A stretch of DNA of 64,000 bases from Vescimonas coprocola (GTDB taxonomy: Bacteria > Bacillota > Clostridia > Oscillospirales > Oscillospiraceae), in contig NZ_AP023418.1 in the NCBI RefSeq assembly GCF_018408575.1, positions 682,001 through 746,000 on the forward strand, read 5' to 3'. The position numbers were made by a program, and so were the translations under genes. Positions 24,512 through 34,884 of the stretch are shown here, in pieces. Positions within the stretch are counted from its first letter, which is position 1. Every line of letters starts with the position of its first letter. The notes beneath the pieces were generated by a model. That model had not been told where the DNA came from. It made no database searches and saw nothing but the letters and a program-made list of their open reading frames with translations.

Positions 24512-26401
24512 ATGGAAGGCGGTCTGAAACGGTTTTTTGAGGGCAGCTGGCAGGAGGCGCAGTCTCTGCTGGGCGCACACCGCACGGCGGAGGGCTGGTG
24601 CTTCCGGGTCTATGCCCCCAATGCTCGGAGCGTCCGGGTGGCGGGGGACTTCAGCGACTGGCAGGGCCTTGCCATGAACCGCTGGCCGGAGGGCATCTGG
24701 GAGACCACGGTGCCGCAGGCCCAAGTGGGGCAGTCCTATAAATATGTGGTGGAGGGCGCCGACGGGCGCACCCGCTGGAAGGCGGATCCCTACGGCGTTT
24801 ACAGCCAGCTGCGTCCGGCGAACGCCAGCCGTCTGTGGGAGATGGCACCCTATCCGTGGCGGGATGCGGCATGGAGGGGAAAGCGCCGCCGGGAGCCTCT
24901 GTGGGAGGGGCCACTCAACATCTACGAGGTGCATCCCGGCTCCTGGCAGCGGCAGGAGGACGGCAGCTTTCTCACCTATCGGCAGCTGGCGGACCGGCTG
25001 GCCCCTTATGTTCGGGACATGGGCTATCACGCCGTGGAGCTGCTGCCGGTGACGGAGTATCCGCTGGATGACTCGTGGGGGTATCAGTGTGTGGGGTATT
25101 TTGCACCCACCGCCCGCTACGGCACCCCGGAGGATTTGAAATATTTCGTGGATCGGATGCATCGGGCCGGGATCGCCGTGATCCTGGACTGGGTGCCGGC
25201 CCACTTCTGCAAGGATGAGCACGGGCTCATCGATTTCGACGGCACCTGCCTGTACGAGTACGGCGACCCCCTGAAGCGGGAACACGCCGGATGGGGAACA
25301 CGGGTCTTTGACTTCGGCCGGGGCGAGGTGCGGAGCTTCCTGCTGTCCTCGGCGGCGTGGTGGCTGCGGGAGTACCACATGGACGGCCTGCGGGTGGATG
25401 CCGTGGCGTCTATGCTGTATCTGGACTATGACCGGCAGGAGTGGCGGCCCAACGTCTACGGCGGCCATGAGAATCTGGAGGCCATCTCCTTTTTGCAGGA
25501 TCTGAACCGGATGGCCGCCGCCATGGATCCGCCGGCCCTGACGGCGGCGGAGGAGTCCACGGCGTGGCCCAAGGTCACATGGCCCGTAGAGGAGGGAGGT
25601 CTGGGCTTCGACCTCAAGTGGAACATGGGGTGGATGAACGACATCTGCCACTATCTGAAAATGGATCCGTGGTTCCGCCAGTACCACCACAAGGATGTGA
25701 CCTTCTCCATGGTGTATGCCTTCTCGGAGCGGTTCGTGCTGCCGGTGTCCCACGACGAGGTGGTTCACATGAAGGGCTCCCTCCGGGGGAAGATGCCCGG
25801 CGACGACTGGCGGCAGCTGGCGGGGGTGCGGGGCTTTTACCTGTACCTGCTGGCGCACCCCGGCAAGAAGCTGACCTTCATGGGAACGGAACTGGCCCAA
25901 TGGCACGAGTGGGATTTCGCCGGACAGCTGGACTGGTATCTGCTGGAGCAGGAGGACTGCCGCCGGACTCATGAATGTATCCGGGAGCTGAACCGCTTTT
26001 ATCGGAAAAACCGGCCCCTGTGGGAGAACGACAGCGACTGGAATGGCTTCGAGTGGCTGGTGGTCGATGACAACCGCAGCAACGTCATCGTGTTCCTGCG
26101 GCGGGATCGGGCGGGCCATGAGCTGGTCTGTGCGGTGAATTTCTCCCCGGAGGCGTGGGAGGACTACCGCTTCGGCGTGCCGGGGGGCAAGCGGTATTAT
26201 GAAGAGGTGTTCAATACCGACAGCCTCCAGTGGGGCGGCTCCGGTGTGTGCAATGAGGGGCTGCTGACCGTGGAGGACATTCCCTCCCACGGGCGGGAAA
26301 GGTCCCTGAAAATCAGGATCCCGCCGCTGGGCGGGGTGATCCTCAAGGGCCGGTCCAGGCGGCCCGCAGAACCGAAAAACGGAACGGAGGGACGGACATG
26401 A
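24512..26401 (+). CDS. glgB: 1,4-alpha-glucan branching enzyme
   Basis: 629 residues, start at 24512 after GAGGGGAG. The enzyme cuts alpha-1,4 chains and rejoins them as alpha-1,6 branches. A CBM48 module comes first ([20 protein letters not shown]), then the GH13 barrel: [47 protein letters not shown] (nucleophile Asp), [10 protein letters not shown] (acid/base Glu) and [15 protein letters not shown] (third Asp after His). The beta-sandwich C-domain is complete. First gene of glgBCDAP; its stop overlaps glgC by ATGA. Confidence 0.96.
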   Translation: MEGGLKRFFEGSWQEAQSLLGAHRTAEGWCFRVYAPNARSVRVAGDFSDWQGLAMNRWPEGIWETTVPQAQVGQSYKYVVEGADGRTRWKADPYGVYSQLRPANASRLWEMAPYPWRDAAWRGKRRREPLWEGPLNIYEVHPGSWQRQEDGSFLTYRQLADRLAPYVRDMGYHAVELLPVTEYPLDDSWGYQCVGYFAPTARYGTPEDLKYFVDRMHRAGIAVILDWVPAHFCKDEHGLIDFDGTCLYEYGDPLKREHAGWGTRVFDFGRGEVRSFLLSSAAWWLREYHMDGLRVDAVASMLYLDYDRQEWRPNVYGGHENLEAISFLQDLNRMAAAMDPPALTAAEESTAWPKVTWPVEEGGLGFDLKWNMGWMNDICHYLKMDPWFRQYHHKDVTFSMVYAFSERFVLPVSHDEVVHMKGSLRGKMPGDDWRQLAGVRGFYLYLLAHPGKKLTFMGTELAQWHEWDFAGQLDWYLLEQEDCRRTHECIRELNRFYRKNRPLWENDSDWNGFEWLVVDDNRSNVIVFLRRDRAGHELVCAVNFSPEAWEDYRFGVPGGKRYYEEVFNTDSLQWGGSGVCNEGLLTVEDIPSHGRERSLKIRIPPLGGVILKGRSRRPAEPKNGTEGRT

Positions 26402-27609
26402 AAAAAGAATGTGTCGCCATGCTTCTGGCCGGCGGACAGGGGAGCCGGCTGTATGTGCTTACCGGCGACATGGCAAAGCCTGCGGTACCCTTTGGCGGGA
26501 AGTTCCGCATCATTGATTTTCCCCTGTCCAACTGCGCCAACTCCGGTATCGACACTGTGGGCGTGCTGACCCAGTACCGGCCGCTGGAGCTCAACAGCTA
26601 CATCGGCAACGGTCAGCCGTGGGAGCTGGACCGGCTGGACGGCGGCGTTCACATTCTGCCGCCCTACCAGAGCGCCACCGGCGCCAGCTGGTACAAGGGG
26701 ACGGCCAACGCCATCTATCAGAACATCGGCTTCGTGGATCTGTACGATCCGGAGTATGTGGCGGTGCTCTCCGGCGACCACATCTATAAGATGGACTATG
26801 CCGTGATGCTGCGCCGCCACAAGGAGACCGGGGCTGCCTGCACCATCGCCGTGATGGAGGTGCCGTGGGCGGAGGCCAGCCGCTTCGGTATCATGTCGGT
26901 GGACGGGGAGGACCGCATCACGGAGTTTGCCGAGAAGCCCAAGGAACCCAAGAGCAATCTGGCGTCGATGGGTATTTATATCTTCACATGGAGCAAGCTG
27001 CGGGAGTATCTGGTGGCCGACGAGGCGGACCCCACCTCGGAAAACGACTTCGGCAAGAACATCATCCCCGCCATGTTGGCGGCGGGAGAACGGATGACCG
27101 CATGGCGCTTTGACGGCTACTGGAAGGACGTGGGAACGCTGGTGTCCCTGTGGGACGCCAACATGGATATGCTGAGTCCCGGCTCCGGACTGAACCTGCT
27201 GGATCGCCGGTGGCCTATTTACAGCCGCACGCCCTCCTGTCCCCCGGCCTATGTGGGGCCCAAGGCGGACATCGGCAACAGCGCCGTGGCTAAGGGCTGC
27301 GAGGTGCTGGGCGAGGTGAAGAACAGCGTCCTCAGCTACAACACTCAGGTGGGGGAGGGGGCCGTCGTCTCCTACTCCGTGCTGATGCCCGGCGCCGTGG
27401 TGGAGTCGGGAGCCGTGGTGCAGTACGCCATCGTGGGTGAGAACTGCCGCATCGGCAGGGACGCTCAGGTGGGCGCTCCGCCGGAGACGGCACAGGATCC
27501 GGATGACTGGGGCGTGGCGGTGCTGGGACCCGGTACCGTGATAGGGGACGGGGAGATCGTCTCCGCCAAGACTCTGCTGGACCGGCATCACGGGGAGGTG
27601 AAGGCATGA
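26398..27609 (+). CDS. glgC: glucose-1-phosphate adenylyltransferase
   Basis: 403 residues. It makes ADP-glucose from glucose-1-phosphate and ATP, the committed step of glycogen synthesis. Motifs: [16 protein letters not shown] (nucleotide binding), [25 protein letters not shown] and [11 protein letters not shown], then a left-handed beta-helix at the C-terminus ([20 protein letters not shown]). It overlaps glgB and glgD by 4 bp each. The GlgC-GlgD pairing suggests a hetero-oligomer, as in Bacillus. Confidence 0.96.
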   Translation: MKKECVAMLLAGGQGSRLYVLTGDMAKPAVPFGGKFRIIDFPLSNCANSGIDTVGVLTQYRPLELNSYIGNGQPWELDRLDGGVHILPPYQSATGASWYKGTANAIYQNIGFVDLYDPEYVAVLSGDHIYKMDYAVMLRRHKETGAACTIAVMEVPWAEASRFGIMSVDGEDRITEFAEKPKEPKSNLASMGIYIFTWSKLREYLVADEADPTSENDFGKNIIPAMLAAGERMTAWRFDGYWKDVGTLVSLWDANMDMLSPGSGLNLLDRRWPIYSRTPSCPPAYVGPKADIGNSAVAKGCEVLGEVKNSVLSYNTQVGEGAVVSYSVLMPGAVVESGAVVQYAIVGENCRIGRDAQVGAPPETAQDPDDWGVAVLGPGTVIGDGEIVSAKTLLDRHHGEVKA

Positions 27610-28721
27610 ACCACACCATGCACGGCATCATCTTTTCTTACGGAAAGCCCACGGGGCTGGGGGATCTGATCGCCCACCGCATCCCCGGCTCCATGCCCTT
27701 CGGCGGCAACTACCGGGTGGTGGACTTTATGCTCTCCAGCATGGTCAACGCCGGGATCCACGACGTGGGCGTCATCATGCACGGCAAGTGCCAGAGTATG
27801 CTGGATCATCTGGGCAACGGCCGCAGCTGGGATCTGAGCCGCAATCGGGGCGGGCTGACGCTGCTGCCGGCCTTCGCCTATGCCGAGAGCCGCAACTCCG
27901 CCGGACGCTTCCGGGGGAAGGTGGAGGCGCTGGGCTGCGTGCTGGAGTACCTACGGGAGATCCGGCAGGAGTATGTGGTGCTGGCGGACAGCGATCTGGT
28001 CATCAACCTGCCGCTGGAGCAGGTATTGCAGGCGCATATCGCCTCCGGGGCCGACCTGACGGAGGTATGCACGGCGGAGCCCGGCGACCCCAGCGATACC
28101 TATCTGGAGATGGATGAACAGGGCCGTATCGTGGATGTGGCCTACGACGTCCACACCCCGGCGGGTTACCGCTGCCTGAACGTGTGCATCCTGCGGCGGG
28201 AGCTGCTGGTGCAGCTGGTGGAGGAGTGCATGGCCCACAACCGGTACAGCTTCCGCCACCACATTTTACAGGATCAGAAGGATCGGCTGCATCTGCACGC
28301 CTATGTGTGGCAGGGGTATGCTGCCCGCATCGATACGGTACAGACCTACTACCGCCGCAGCATGGAGCTGCTGGATCCGGCTCAGCGGCGGCTGCTGTTC
28401 GACCCCCAACGGCCCATTCTGGCCAAGGAGAACGATGCGCCCCCGACGTATCTGGATCCCGCCGGGGTGTGCGAGAATTCCCTCATTGCCGATGGCTGCG
28501 ATATTCAGGGCAGCGTGAAAAACTGCATCCTGTTTCGGGGTGTCCGGGTAGAGAAGGGAGCGCAGGTGGAGAACTGCGTGCTCTTTAAGGGCACGGTGGT
28601 GAAAAAGGATGCCACCCTGCGCTGCGTCATTGCCGACAAGGCTGTGACCATCCGGGAGGGACGCACCCTCATCGGAGACGAGAGCTATCCTGTGGTGGTG
28701 GCCCGCAACGCCACCGTATAA
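27606..28721 (+). CDS. glgD: GlgD, glucose-1-phosphate adenylyltransferase partner subunit
   Basis: 371 residues, homologous to GlgC but with the catalytic nucleotide loop changed: the first strand reads [20 protein letters not shown] instead of LAGGxGxRL, so it is likely non-catalytic. The sugar-nucleotide fold ([32 protein letters not shown]) and C-terminal beta-helix ([20 protein letters not shown]) remain. In Bacillus GlgD modulates GlgC activity. ATGA overlap with glgC. Confidence 0.94.
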   Translation: MNHTMHGIIFSYGKPTGLGDLIAHRIPGSMPFGGNYRVVDFMLSSMVNAGIHDVGVIMHGKCQSMLDHLGNGRSWDLSRNRGGLTLLPAFAYAESRNSAGRFRGKVEALGCVLEYLREIRQEYVVLADSDLVINLPLEQVLQAHIASGADLTEVCTAEPGDPSDTYLEMDEQGRIVDVAYDVHTPAGYRCLNVCILRRELLVQLVEECMAHNRYSFRHHILQDQKDRLHLHAYVWQGYAARIDTVQTYYRRSMELLDPAQRRLLFDPQRPILAKENDAPPTYLDPAGVCENSLIADGCDIQGSVKNCILFRGVRVEKGAQVENCVLFKGTVVKKDATLRCVIADKAVTIREGRTLIGDESYPVVVARNATV

Positions 28722-28732
28722 ACGAATCACGT

Positions 28733-28757
28733 CCCTCCCCGCAGACTGCGGGGAGGG
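28733..28757 (+). promoter_or_regulatory. hairpin between glgD and glgA
   Basis: An 11-bp stem ccctccccgca/tgcggggaggg with gac loop, without a T-run. It is probably an RNA-stability or processing element in the operon rather than a terminator. Confidence 0.6.
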
Positions 28758-28776
28758 GGTGCAAGGAGGTAACGGC

Positions 28777-30198
28777 ATGGATATCTTATATGTGACCAGC
28801 GAGGCGGCTCCCTTCTGCAAGACCGGAGGTCTTGCGGATGTGCTGGGAAGTCTCCCGCCGGCGGTGGCTGCCGGTGGGGATCGTGCGGCGGTGATCCTGC
28901 CGCTGTACGGGCAAGTTTCGGACGCATGGAGAGAGAAAATGCGCTGGCACGGCTATACCTATGTGGACCTGGCGTGGCGGCATGAGTATTGCGGCCTGTT
29001 CTCGCTGGAGCACCGGGGCGTCGTCTGGTATTTTCTGGATAACGAGCGGTACTTCCGCCGTGGGGCGCTGTATGGCCAGATGGACGACGGAGAGCGGTTT
29101 GCCTTCTTTTCCAAGGCGGTGGTGTCGGTGCTTCCCATGCTGGAGTGGCGGCCGGAGGTGATCCACTGCAACGACTGGCAGACTGCACTGGTGCCGATTT
29201 ACTTGAAAACTGTGGCTGAAAACGTTTCCACCGTGTTCACCATTCACAACATCGAGTATCAGGGCAAGTACGGCGCCGACACGGTGGAGGATCTTTTCGG
29301 CCTGAACCGGGGAGACTGGTACGAGAGCGGCGTTCTACAGATGGATGGGTGCGTGAACCTCATGAAGGGGGCCATGGTGACGGCGGACGCCGTGACCACC
29401 GTCAGCCCCACCTACGCCGCCCAGCTGCGGGAGAGCGCCTATGCCGCCGGACTGGACAGCGTGGTGCGCAGCATCCAGTGGAAATTCTCCGGCGTGCTCA
29501 ACGGCATCGATATGGTGAGCTATGACCCGGAGTGCGACCCCGATCTGCCCGCCCGATACACGGCGGCGGAGTCGGAGGGGAAGACCTTATGCAAGGCGGC
29601 ACTTCAGCAGGAGCTGGGCCTTGCTCAGGAGGAGGGGACACCGGTCCTCTCTATGGTGACCCGGCTGGTGGGACACAAGGGCGTGGATCTGGTGTGTCAG
29701 GCGCTGGATGGCATCATGGCCACCGGCTGTCAGCTGGTGGTGCTGGGCAGCGGTGACGGTGGATATGAGAATTTCTTCCGCCACGCTCAGAACCGCTATC
29801 CGGGACGGCTGTGTGCCTGGATCGGCTACAACGAAGGCCTGTCCCGCCGCATCTATGCCGGCAGCGACCTGTTTCTGATGCCCTCTAAGAGCGAGCCTTG
29901 CGGCCTGTCGCAGATGATCGCCATGCGCTATGGTGCTGTACCCATCGTCCGGCAGACCGGCGGTCTCAACGACACCGTCCGGTCCTGTCAGGTGGGGCAG
30001 CCCGACGGCAACGGCTATGTCTTTGCCGCCTACGACGCCGGGGCCATGCTGGACACCATCGGGCAGGCGGTGGGCCTGTACCACGGCGATGCAGAGGGCT
30101 TCCGCATGGTGCGGCGGCGGGGCATGGAGGGCGATTTCAGCTGGGATCGCAGCGCCGGGGCCTACCGGAATATTTATGGAAAGCTGCTGGGGCGGTAA
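28777..30198 (+). CDS. glgA: glycogen synthase
   Basis: 473 residues, start at 28777 after AAGGAGG. GT5 enzyme that adds glucose from ADP-glucose to the growing chain. The ADP-glucose loop is FCKTGGLADVLGSLP (K-T-G-G-L near residue 15). Others: HCNDWQTALVPIYL, FTIHNIEYQGKYG, NGIDMVSYDP, TRLVGHKGVDLV and MPSKSEPCGLSQMIAMRYG (E-x7-E retaining motif region). Length is that of bacterial GlgA. Confidence 0.96.
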   Translation: MDILYVTSEAAPFCKTGGLADVLGSLPPAVAAGGDRAAVILPLYGQVSDAWREKMRWHGYTYVDLAWRHEYCGLFSLEHRGVVWYFLDNERYFRRGALYGQMDDGERFAFFSKAVVSVLPMLEWRPEVIHCNDWQTALVPIYLKTVAENVSTVFTIHNIEYQGKYGADTVEDLFGLNRGDWYESGVLQMDGCVNLMKGAMVTADAVTTVSPTYAAQLRESAYAAGLDSVVRSIQWKFSGVLNGIDMVSYDPECDPDLPARYTAAESEGKTLCKAALQQELGLAQEEGTPVLSMVTRLVGHKGVDLVCQALDGIMATGCQLVVLGSGDGGYENFFRHAQNRYPGRLCAWIGYNEGLSRRIYAGSDLFLMPSKSEPCGLSQMIAMRYGAVPIVRQTGGLNDTVRSCQVGQPDGNGYVFAAYDAGAMLDTIGQAVGLYHGDAEGFRMVRRRGMEGDFSWDRSAGAYRNIYGKLLGR

Positions 30199-30226
30199 GT
30201 CCCGGATGCAATACAGGAGGATATTT

Positions 30227-32644
30227 ATGACTTATACGAAGGAAACATTGCAGGAGGCCATCGTGCAGAAGCTGCGGCTGAACTACGGCTGCACGGAGAA
30301 GCAGGCCACCGACGGAGAGATCATGAAGGCCTGCGCTCTGGTGCTGCGGGATATCATGGCCGAGCGGGGGGTGCGTACCCGTGAGGAGGTGGACAGTCAG
30401 GAGAAGCGGAAGGTCCACTATATGTCCATGGAGTTTCTCATGGGACGCAGCCTGATGAAGAACGCCTACAATCTGGAGCTGCTGGAGCCGCTGACAGGGG
30501 CCGTGGAGGCGCTGGGCTTCAAGGCGGCGGACATCTTCGACATGGAGCCGGATGCCGGTCTCGGCAACGGCGGTCTGGGCCGTCTGGCGGCTTGCTATCT
30601 GGGCAGCATGACCACGTTGGAGATCCCCGCCACAGGCTACTCCATCTGCTACGAGCTGGGTATCTTCAAGCAAAAGATCGTGGACGGCCAGCAGGTGGAG
30701 CTGCCCGACGACTGGAAGAATCTGGGCGATGCATGGCTCATGCCCAAGCCGCAGGAGACGGAGGAGGTCCACTTTGGCGGCAAGGTCCGCACCCGGTGGG
30801 ACAACGGCCACCTGATGGTGGTGCATGAGGACTATACCCGTGTGCTGGCGGTGCCGTGCGACATGGAGATCGCCGGGTACGATACCCAGCAGGTGAACAC
30901 CCTGCGGCTGTGGGACGCCAAGAGTCCCAAGCCCATCGACATGAAGCTGTTCAGCGAGGGGCAGTACCTGCGGGCCGGGGAGGAGCGGGCCATGGCGGAC
31001 GTCATCTCCAAAGTGCTGTATCCGGAGGACAACCACTATGAGGGCAAGTCCCTGCGGCTGAAGCAGCAGTATTTCTTCGTTTCGGCCACCATGCAGTCCA
31101 TCACACGGCAGCACATCCAGACCTACGGCACCCTGAAAAACTTCCACGAGAAGAACATCATCCAGATCAACGACACCCATCCGGCGCTGGTGATCCCGGA
31201 GCTGATGCGTATTCTGGTGGACGATGCGGGCCTTTCCTGGGACGAGGCGTGGCACATTACCACCTGCTCCGTGGCCTACACCAACCACACGGTGCTGGCG
31301 GAGGCGCTGGAGTGCTGGCCCCAGCAGTTGTTCGAGACGCTGCTGCCCCGTGTCTGGCAGATTTTGCAGGAGATCGCCCGCCGCTGGCAGGAGAAGGTGG
31401 AGAACTTCTATCACGACCCCGAAAAGACCGCCAAGATGGCGGTCATCTGGGACGGCGTGGTGCGGATGGCCAACCTCTGCATCGCCGGCGGTATGGCCAT
31501 CAACGGCGTGTCCGCTCTGCACTCGGATATCCTGCGCCACGATGTGTTCCGGGACGCCTGCCGAATGGAGCCGGAGAAGTTCAAGAACGTCACCAACGGC
31601 GTGGATCATCGCCGCTGGCTCAGCCAGATCAACCCTGGTCTGGACGGGTTGATCCGGGAGCTCATCGGGGACGGTTATCTGACCCATGCGGGCCATTTGC
31701 AGGAACTGGACCCCTATGCTGAGGATGGGGCGGTGCTGGCCCGGCTGGAGGAGATCAAGCGCTGCAACAAGGAGACCTTTGCCCGGTGGGCGTACCGGCA
31801 GCAAGGAGTGCAGCTGAACACGGACGCTATCTTCAACGTGCAGGTGAAGCGGCTCCACGAGTATAAACGGCAGCTGCTGAACGTACTGCACATCATCGCC
31901 CTGTACCAGCAGCTGCAGGACGACCCGGACATGGACTTCCCGCCTCAGACCTTCCTCTTTGGCGCCAAGGCCGCTCCCGGCTATGCCGTAGCCAAGCGCA
32001 TCATCCGTCTCATCAACTCTCTGGCGGATCAGGTGAACAACGACCCCATCTGCAAGGGGAAGCTGCAGGTGGTATTTCTGGAGAATTACCGGGTCTCCAT
32101 GGCGGAGATGCTGATGCCTGCCAGCGAGGTGAGTCAGCAGATCTCCACCGCCGGCAAGGAGGCCAGCGGCACCGGCAACATGAAGTTCATGATGAACGGC
32201 GCACTGACCATCGGCACGCTGGACGGTGCCAACGTGGAGATGCACGAGGTGCTGGGGGACGAGAATATGTTCCTCTTTGGCCTGACGGCGGAGGAGGCCT
32301 CCCACATGAGCCGGGGCTATGACCCATATCTGCTGTACACCCGTGACCCAGTGCTGCGCCGGGCGCTGGATCAGCTGAAGGCCGGGTTCCGGGATGGCGT
32401 CAGCTACGAGGATCTGTACCAGAGGCTGCTGTTCGGTGTGGACTGCCCGGCGGATCAGTATCTGCTGCTGGCGGACTTTGCCTCCTACTGCGCCGCATCC
32501 CAGCGGGTGACGGACACCTACCGGGATCGGGAGAAATGGAACCGCATGAGTCTGCACAACATCGCCCGCAGCGGAATCTTCTCCGCCGATCGGTCGGTGG
32601 CGGACTATGCCGATACCATCTGGCACGTACCGTATAAGAAGTAA
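30227..32644 (+). CDS. glgP: glycogen phosphorylase
   Basis: 805 residues, start at 30227 (MTYTKETLQEAIVQKL) after AGGAGG. GT35 PLP enzyme that releases glucose-1-phosphate from glycogen. MSMEFLMGRSLMKNAYNL and DAGLGNGGLGRLAACYLGSM at the N-terminal half; the PLP lysine lies in EASGTGNMKFMMNGALTIGT, followed by DGANVE. Last gene of the operon, so synthesis and breakdown are transcribed together. A strong terminator follows. Confidence 0.96.
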   Translation: MTYTKETLQEAIVQKLRLNYGCTEKQATDGEIMKACALVLRDIMAERGVRTREEVDSQEKRKVHYMSMEFLMGRSLMKNAYNLELLEPLTGAVEALGFKAADIFDMEPDAGLGNGGLGRLAACYLGSMTTLEIPATGYSICYELGIFKQKIVDGQQVELPDDWKNLGDAWLMPKPQETEEVHFGGKVRTRWDNGHLMVVHEDYTRVLAVPCDMEIAGYDTQQVNTLRLWDAKSPKPIDMKLFSEGQYLRAGEERAMADVISKVLYPEDNHYEGKSLRLKQQYFFVSATMQSITRQHIQTYGTLKNFHEKNIIQINDTHPALVIPELMRILVDDAGLSWDEAWHITTCSVAYTNHTVLAEALECWPQQLFETLLPRVWQILQEIARRWQEKVENFYHDPEKTAKMAVIWDGVVRMANLCIAGGMAINGVSALHSDILRHDVFRDACRMEPEKFKNVTNGVDHRRWLSQINPGLDGLIRELIGDGYLTHAGHLQELDPYAEDGAVLARLEEIKRCNKETFARWAYRQQGVQLNTDAIFNVQVKRLHEYKRQLLNVLHIIALYQQLQDDPDMDFPPQTFLFGAKAAPGYAVAKRIIRLINSLADQVNNDPICKGKLQVVFLENYRVSMAEMLMPASEVSQQISTAGKEASGTGNMKFMMNGALTIGTLDGANVEMHEVLGDENMFLFGLTAEEASHMSRGYDPYLLYTRDPVLRRALDQLKAGFRDGVSYEDLYQRLLFGVDCPADQYLLLADFASYCAASQRVTDTYRDREKWNRMSLHNIARSGIFSADRSVADYADTIWHVPYKK

Positions 32645-32656
32645 GCACCGGAACTG

Positions 32657-32706
32657 AAAAAAGCACTCCCGGAGGACGCATTTGCATCCTCCGGGAGTGC
32701 TTTTTT
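32657..32706. terminator. terminator between glgP and the convergent tig gene
   Basis: Stem aaaagcactcccggaggac... paired with ...atcctccgggagtgctttt; T-run TTTTTT on +, A-run on the other side, so it can work for both strands. Confidence 0.93.
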
Positions 32707-32747
32707 ACTCTATGAGGGCTTCTGCGGGAGAAGGCTTTGCAGGGGAG

Positions 32748-34013
32748 TTACTTCCGCAGGGCGGAGTCCACAACAACGGCACGGGCCTTGGCCAGCTTCA
32801 GATCGTGCTGGAGCCGGGCGGGAGGCACCTGCTCCCGCAGCTGGGGAACGGTCATGCCGTAGAGGGCGGCCATCTCCTGATACTTCTCCTCCAGCTCCTC
32901 CTCGGTGATAGTGATGCCCTCCTGACGGGCGATCTCCGTCATGGCCAGCTCGTAGCGGGCGGCGGCAATGGCATTTTCACGGGCGTGGTCCCGCAGGTCG
33001 TCCATGGTCAGCTGCGCTGCTTGCAGGTAGTCAGACAGAGAGGCGCCCTGACTCTCCAGATGCTGCTGAAGCTCCTGAAGGATGCCGGTGAGCTGACTCT
33101 CCACCATGGAGTCGGGCAGCTGCACCTCCATGCCCGCCACCACCTGCTGCATCAGGGCCTCGGCAAAGGCGTTGGAGGCAGCCTGCTGCTTTTGCAGGAT
33201 GGCCTGCTCCATGATGCTGCGGCGCAGATGGGACACGTCCTCGAAGCCCTGCTCCTGTGCAAAGGCATCCGTCAGCTGGGGCAGGCTCCGCCGGACGATG
33301 CGGTGGGCCTTGACGTGGAAGGTGGCATCCTTGCCCGCCAGCTCCGGCACATACTGGGTGGGGAAGGTGACGTGGACATCCCGCTCCTCCTCCGGGCGGA
33401 TGCCCGCTACCTGCTCCTCGAAGCCGGGGATAAACATCCCGCTGCCCAGCAGCAGGGGATAGCCTTCGCCCTTGCCGCCTTCGAAGGGTACGCCGTCCAC
33501 GAAGCCCTCGAAGTCCAGCGTGACTTCGTCGCCCATGGCGGCCCGGTTCTGCTCCTGCTCCACCAGATGCTCCGTCAGGAAACGCTGGACGGCCTCGTTG
33601 GTGTCATCGTCGGAGAGCTCGACATTCTCCCACGGGGCGGACAGGCCCTTGTACTGACCCAGCTTCACCTCCGGGTACAGGTCGATGAGGGCGGTGAAGG
33701 TGTAGCCGTCGGGGCCAATGGTCTCCACGTTCAGGGCGGGAGGGGCGGCGATCTGGATGTCCTCGGAGGCGATGGCCTCCACCAGTGCGGCGGGGAAGGT
33801 CTCGTTCACCGCCTCCTGATAGAACAGATCGTGGCTGTATGCCTTTTCCAGCGCCTCACGGGGAGCCTTGCCCACGGCGTAGCCCTCCACCGGGTACAGG
33901 GCCTTGACCTCCTGATAGGCGTCGTTCAGGGCCTTCTCCCACGCATCACGCTCCACGGTGATGGTCAGGCGCAGCTGGCGGTTGGCCAGCTCCTCTTTCT
34001 TTTGCAGGATCAT
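32748..34013 (-). CDS. tig: trigger factor (FKBP-type chaperone), atypical ribosome-docking loop
   Basis: 421 residues. I choose ATG 34013 (MILQKKEELANRQLRLTITV), 8 bases after GGAGG, rather than the start 24 bases upstream. Three domains: N-terminal ribosome-binding (1-110), FKBP-like prolyl isomerase (about 143-225: GDEVTLDFEGFVDGVPFEGG, LLGSGMFIPGFEEQ), helical C-terminal chaperone domain. The docking signature, normally GFRKGKAP, here reads GYAVGKAP: Phe-Arg-Lys is missing while the following GKAP is kept. Ribosome binding may be weak or different. It is the only tig in this window; a second copy elsewhere is possible. Confidence 0.9.
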   Translation of the reverse strand: MILQKKEELANRQLRLTITVERDAWEKALNDAYQEVKALYPVEGYAVGKAPREALEKAYSHDLFYQEAVNETFPAALVEAIASEDIQIAAPPALNVETIGPDGYTFTALIDLYPEVKLGQYKGLSAPWENVELSDDDTNEAVQRFLTEHLVEQEQNRAAMGDEVTLDFEGFVDGVPFEGGKGEGYPLLLGSGMFIPGFEEQVAGIRPEEERDVHVTFPTQYVPELAGKDATFHVKAHRIVRRSLPQLTDAFAQEQGFEDVSHLRRSIMEQAILQKQQAASNAFAEALMQQVVAGMEVQLPDSMVESQLTGILQELQQHLESQGASLSDYLQAAQLTMDDLRDHARENAIAAARYELAMTEIARQEGITITEEELEEKYQEMAALYGMTVPQLREQVPPARLQHDLKLAKARAVVVDSALRK

Positions 34014-34194
34014 GGGGATTCCTCCATATCTTTTCATTTATAACAGATCTATTATACTCGAAATCTGCCGCCGCCGCAACCGGGAAATGGATTTGTAAAA
34101 TAATTGTGACTTATATCACAGGAGCACTTCCTTTTTGGGCGGGGCTATGCTATAATGCCCCTCACGGAAAATTGTTGAAATCAGGAGGATTCTC

Positions 34195-34884
34195 ATGCAG
34201 ACCATCAAGACCTTCATCAAGGACCACCCCCATATGTGGTGGGGCTTGTATCTGCCGGTGTATCTGGGGGGCTTTTTCCTTATTGAGCACTTCATCACCG
34301 ACAACTATTGGGCCACCCAGACCTTCATCGATGAATACATCCCCTTCTGCGAGTACTTTGTCATTCCCTATGACTCGTGGAGCTTTCTTCTGCTGGCGCT
34401 GGGCCTTTACCTGATCGTCAAGGATGCCGAGGGCTTCCGGCGGTATATGTGGAGCATCATGCTGACCTTCGGGTTTGCCACCATCTTCTGTGCGCTGGTA
34501 CCCAACGGACAGGACCTGCGCCCGGCGGTGATGGAGCACCACAACTTCTGCACGTGGCTCCTCCAGAACACCTACAATCTGGACACCAACACCAATGTGC
34601 TGCCCAGCGTCCATGTGCTGGGGGTGCTGGACGCCCTCTATGCCGTTCACCGGACGCCGGGACTGCGGCGCACCGGATGGCGCACTTTCGCAGACATATG
34701 GGGCGTCATCATCATCTGCTCCACACTCTTTGTCAAGCAGCACGCCTTCATCGATGTGGTGGCGGGCCTGGTGGTGGGCGCCATCGCCTATGTCATCATC
34801 TATGTGATCATCGGCGGGCGGCGGGATCGCCGCATGGCGGCAGCGGGAAAGGAGGTCCCCTGTGGAGAACATACCGATCCTTGA
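34195..34884 (+). CDS. PAP2-family membrane phosphatase
   Basis: 229 residues, SD CAGGAGGA. About five transmembrane segments (LYLPVYLGGFFLIEHF, SFLLLALGLYLIV, MLTFGFATIFCALVP, IWGVIIICSTLFV and VVAGLVVGAIAYVIIYVII). PAP2 motifs: NVLPSVHVLG (motif 2, SVH) and KQHAFIDVVAG (motif 3, H-x3-D). The first KxxxxxxRP motif is degenerate (NGQDLRPAV). Likely acts on lipid phosphates or undecaprenyl-PP. Its end overlaps the GTG start of the Crp-like gene by 23 bp. Confidence 0.85.
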   Translation: MQTIKTFIKDHPHMWWGLYLPVYLGGFFLIEHFITDNYWATQTFIDEYIPFCEYFVIPYDSWSFLLLALGLYLIVKDAEGFRRYMWSIMLTFGFATIFCALVPNGQDLRPAVMEHHNFCTWLLQNTYNLDTNTNVLPSVHVLGVLDALYAVHRTPGLRRTGWRTFADIWGVIIICSTLFVKQHAFIDVVAGLVVGAIAYVIIYVIIGGRRDRRMAAAGKEVPCGEHTDP

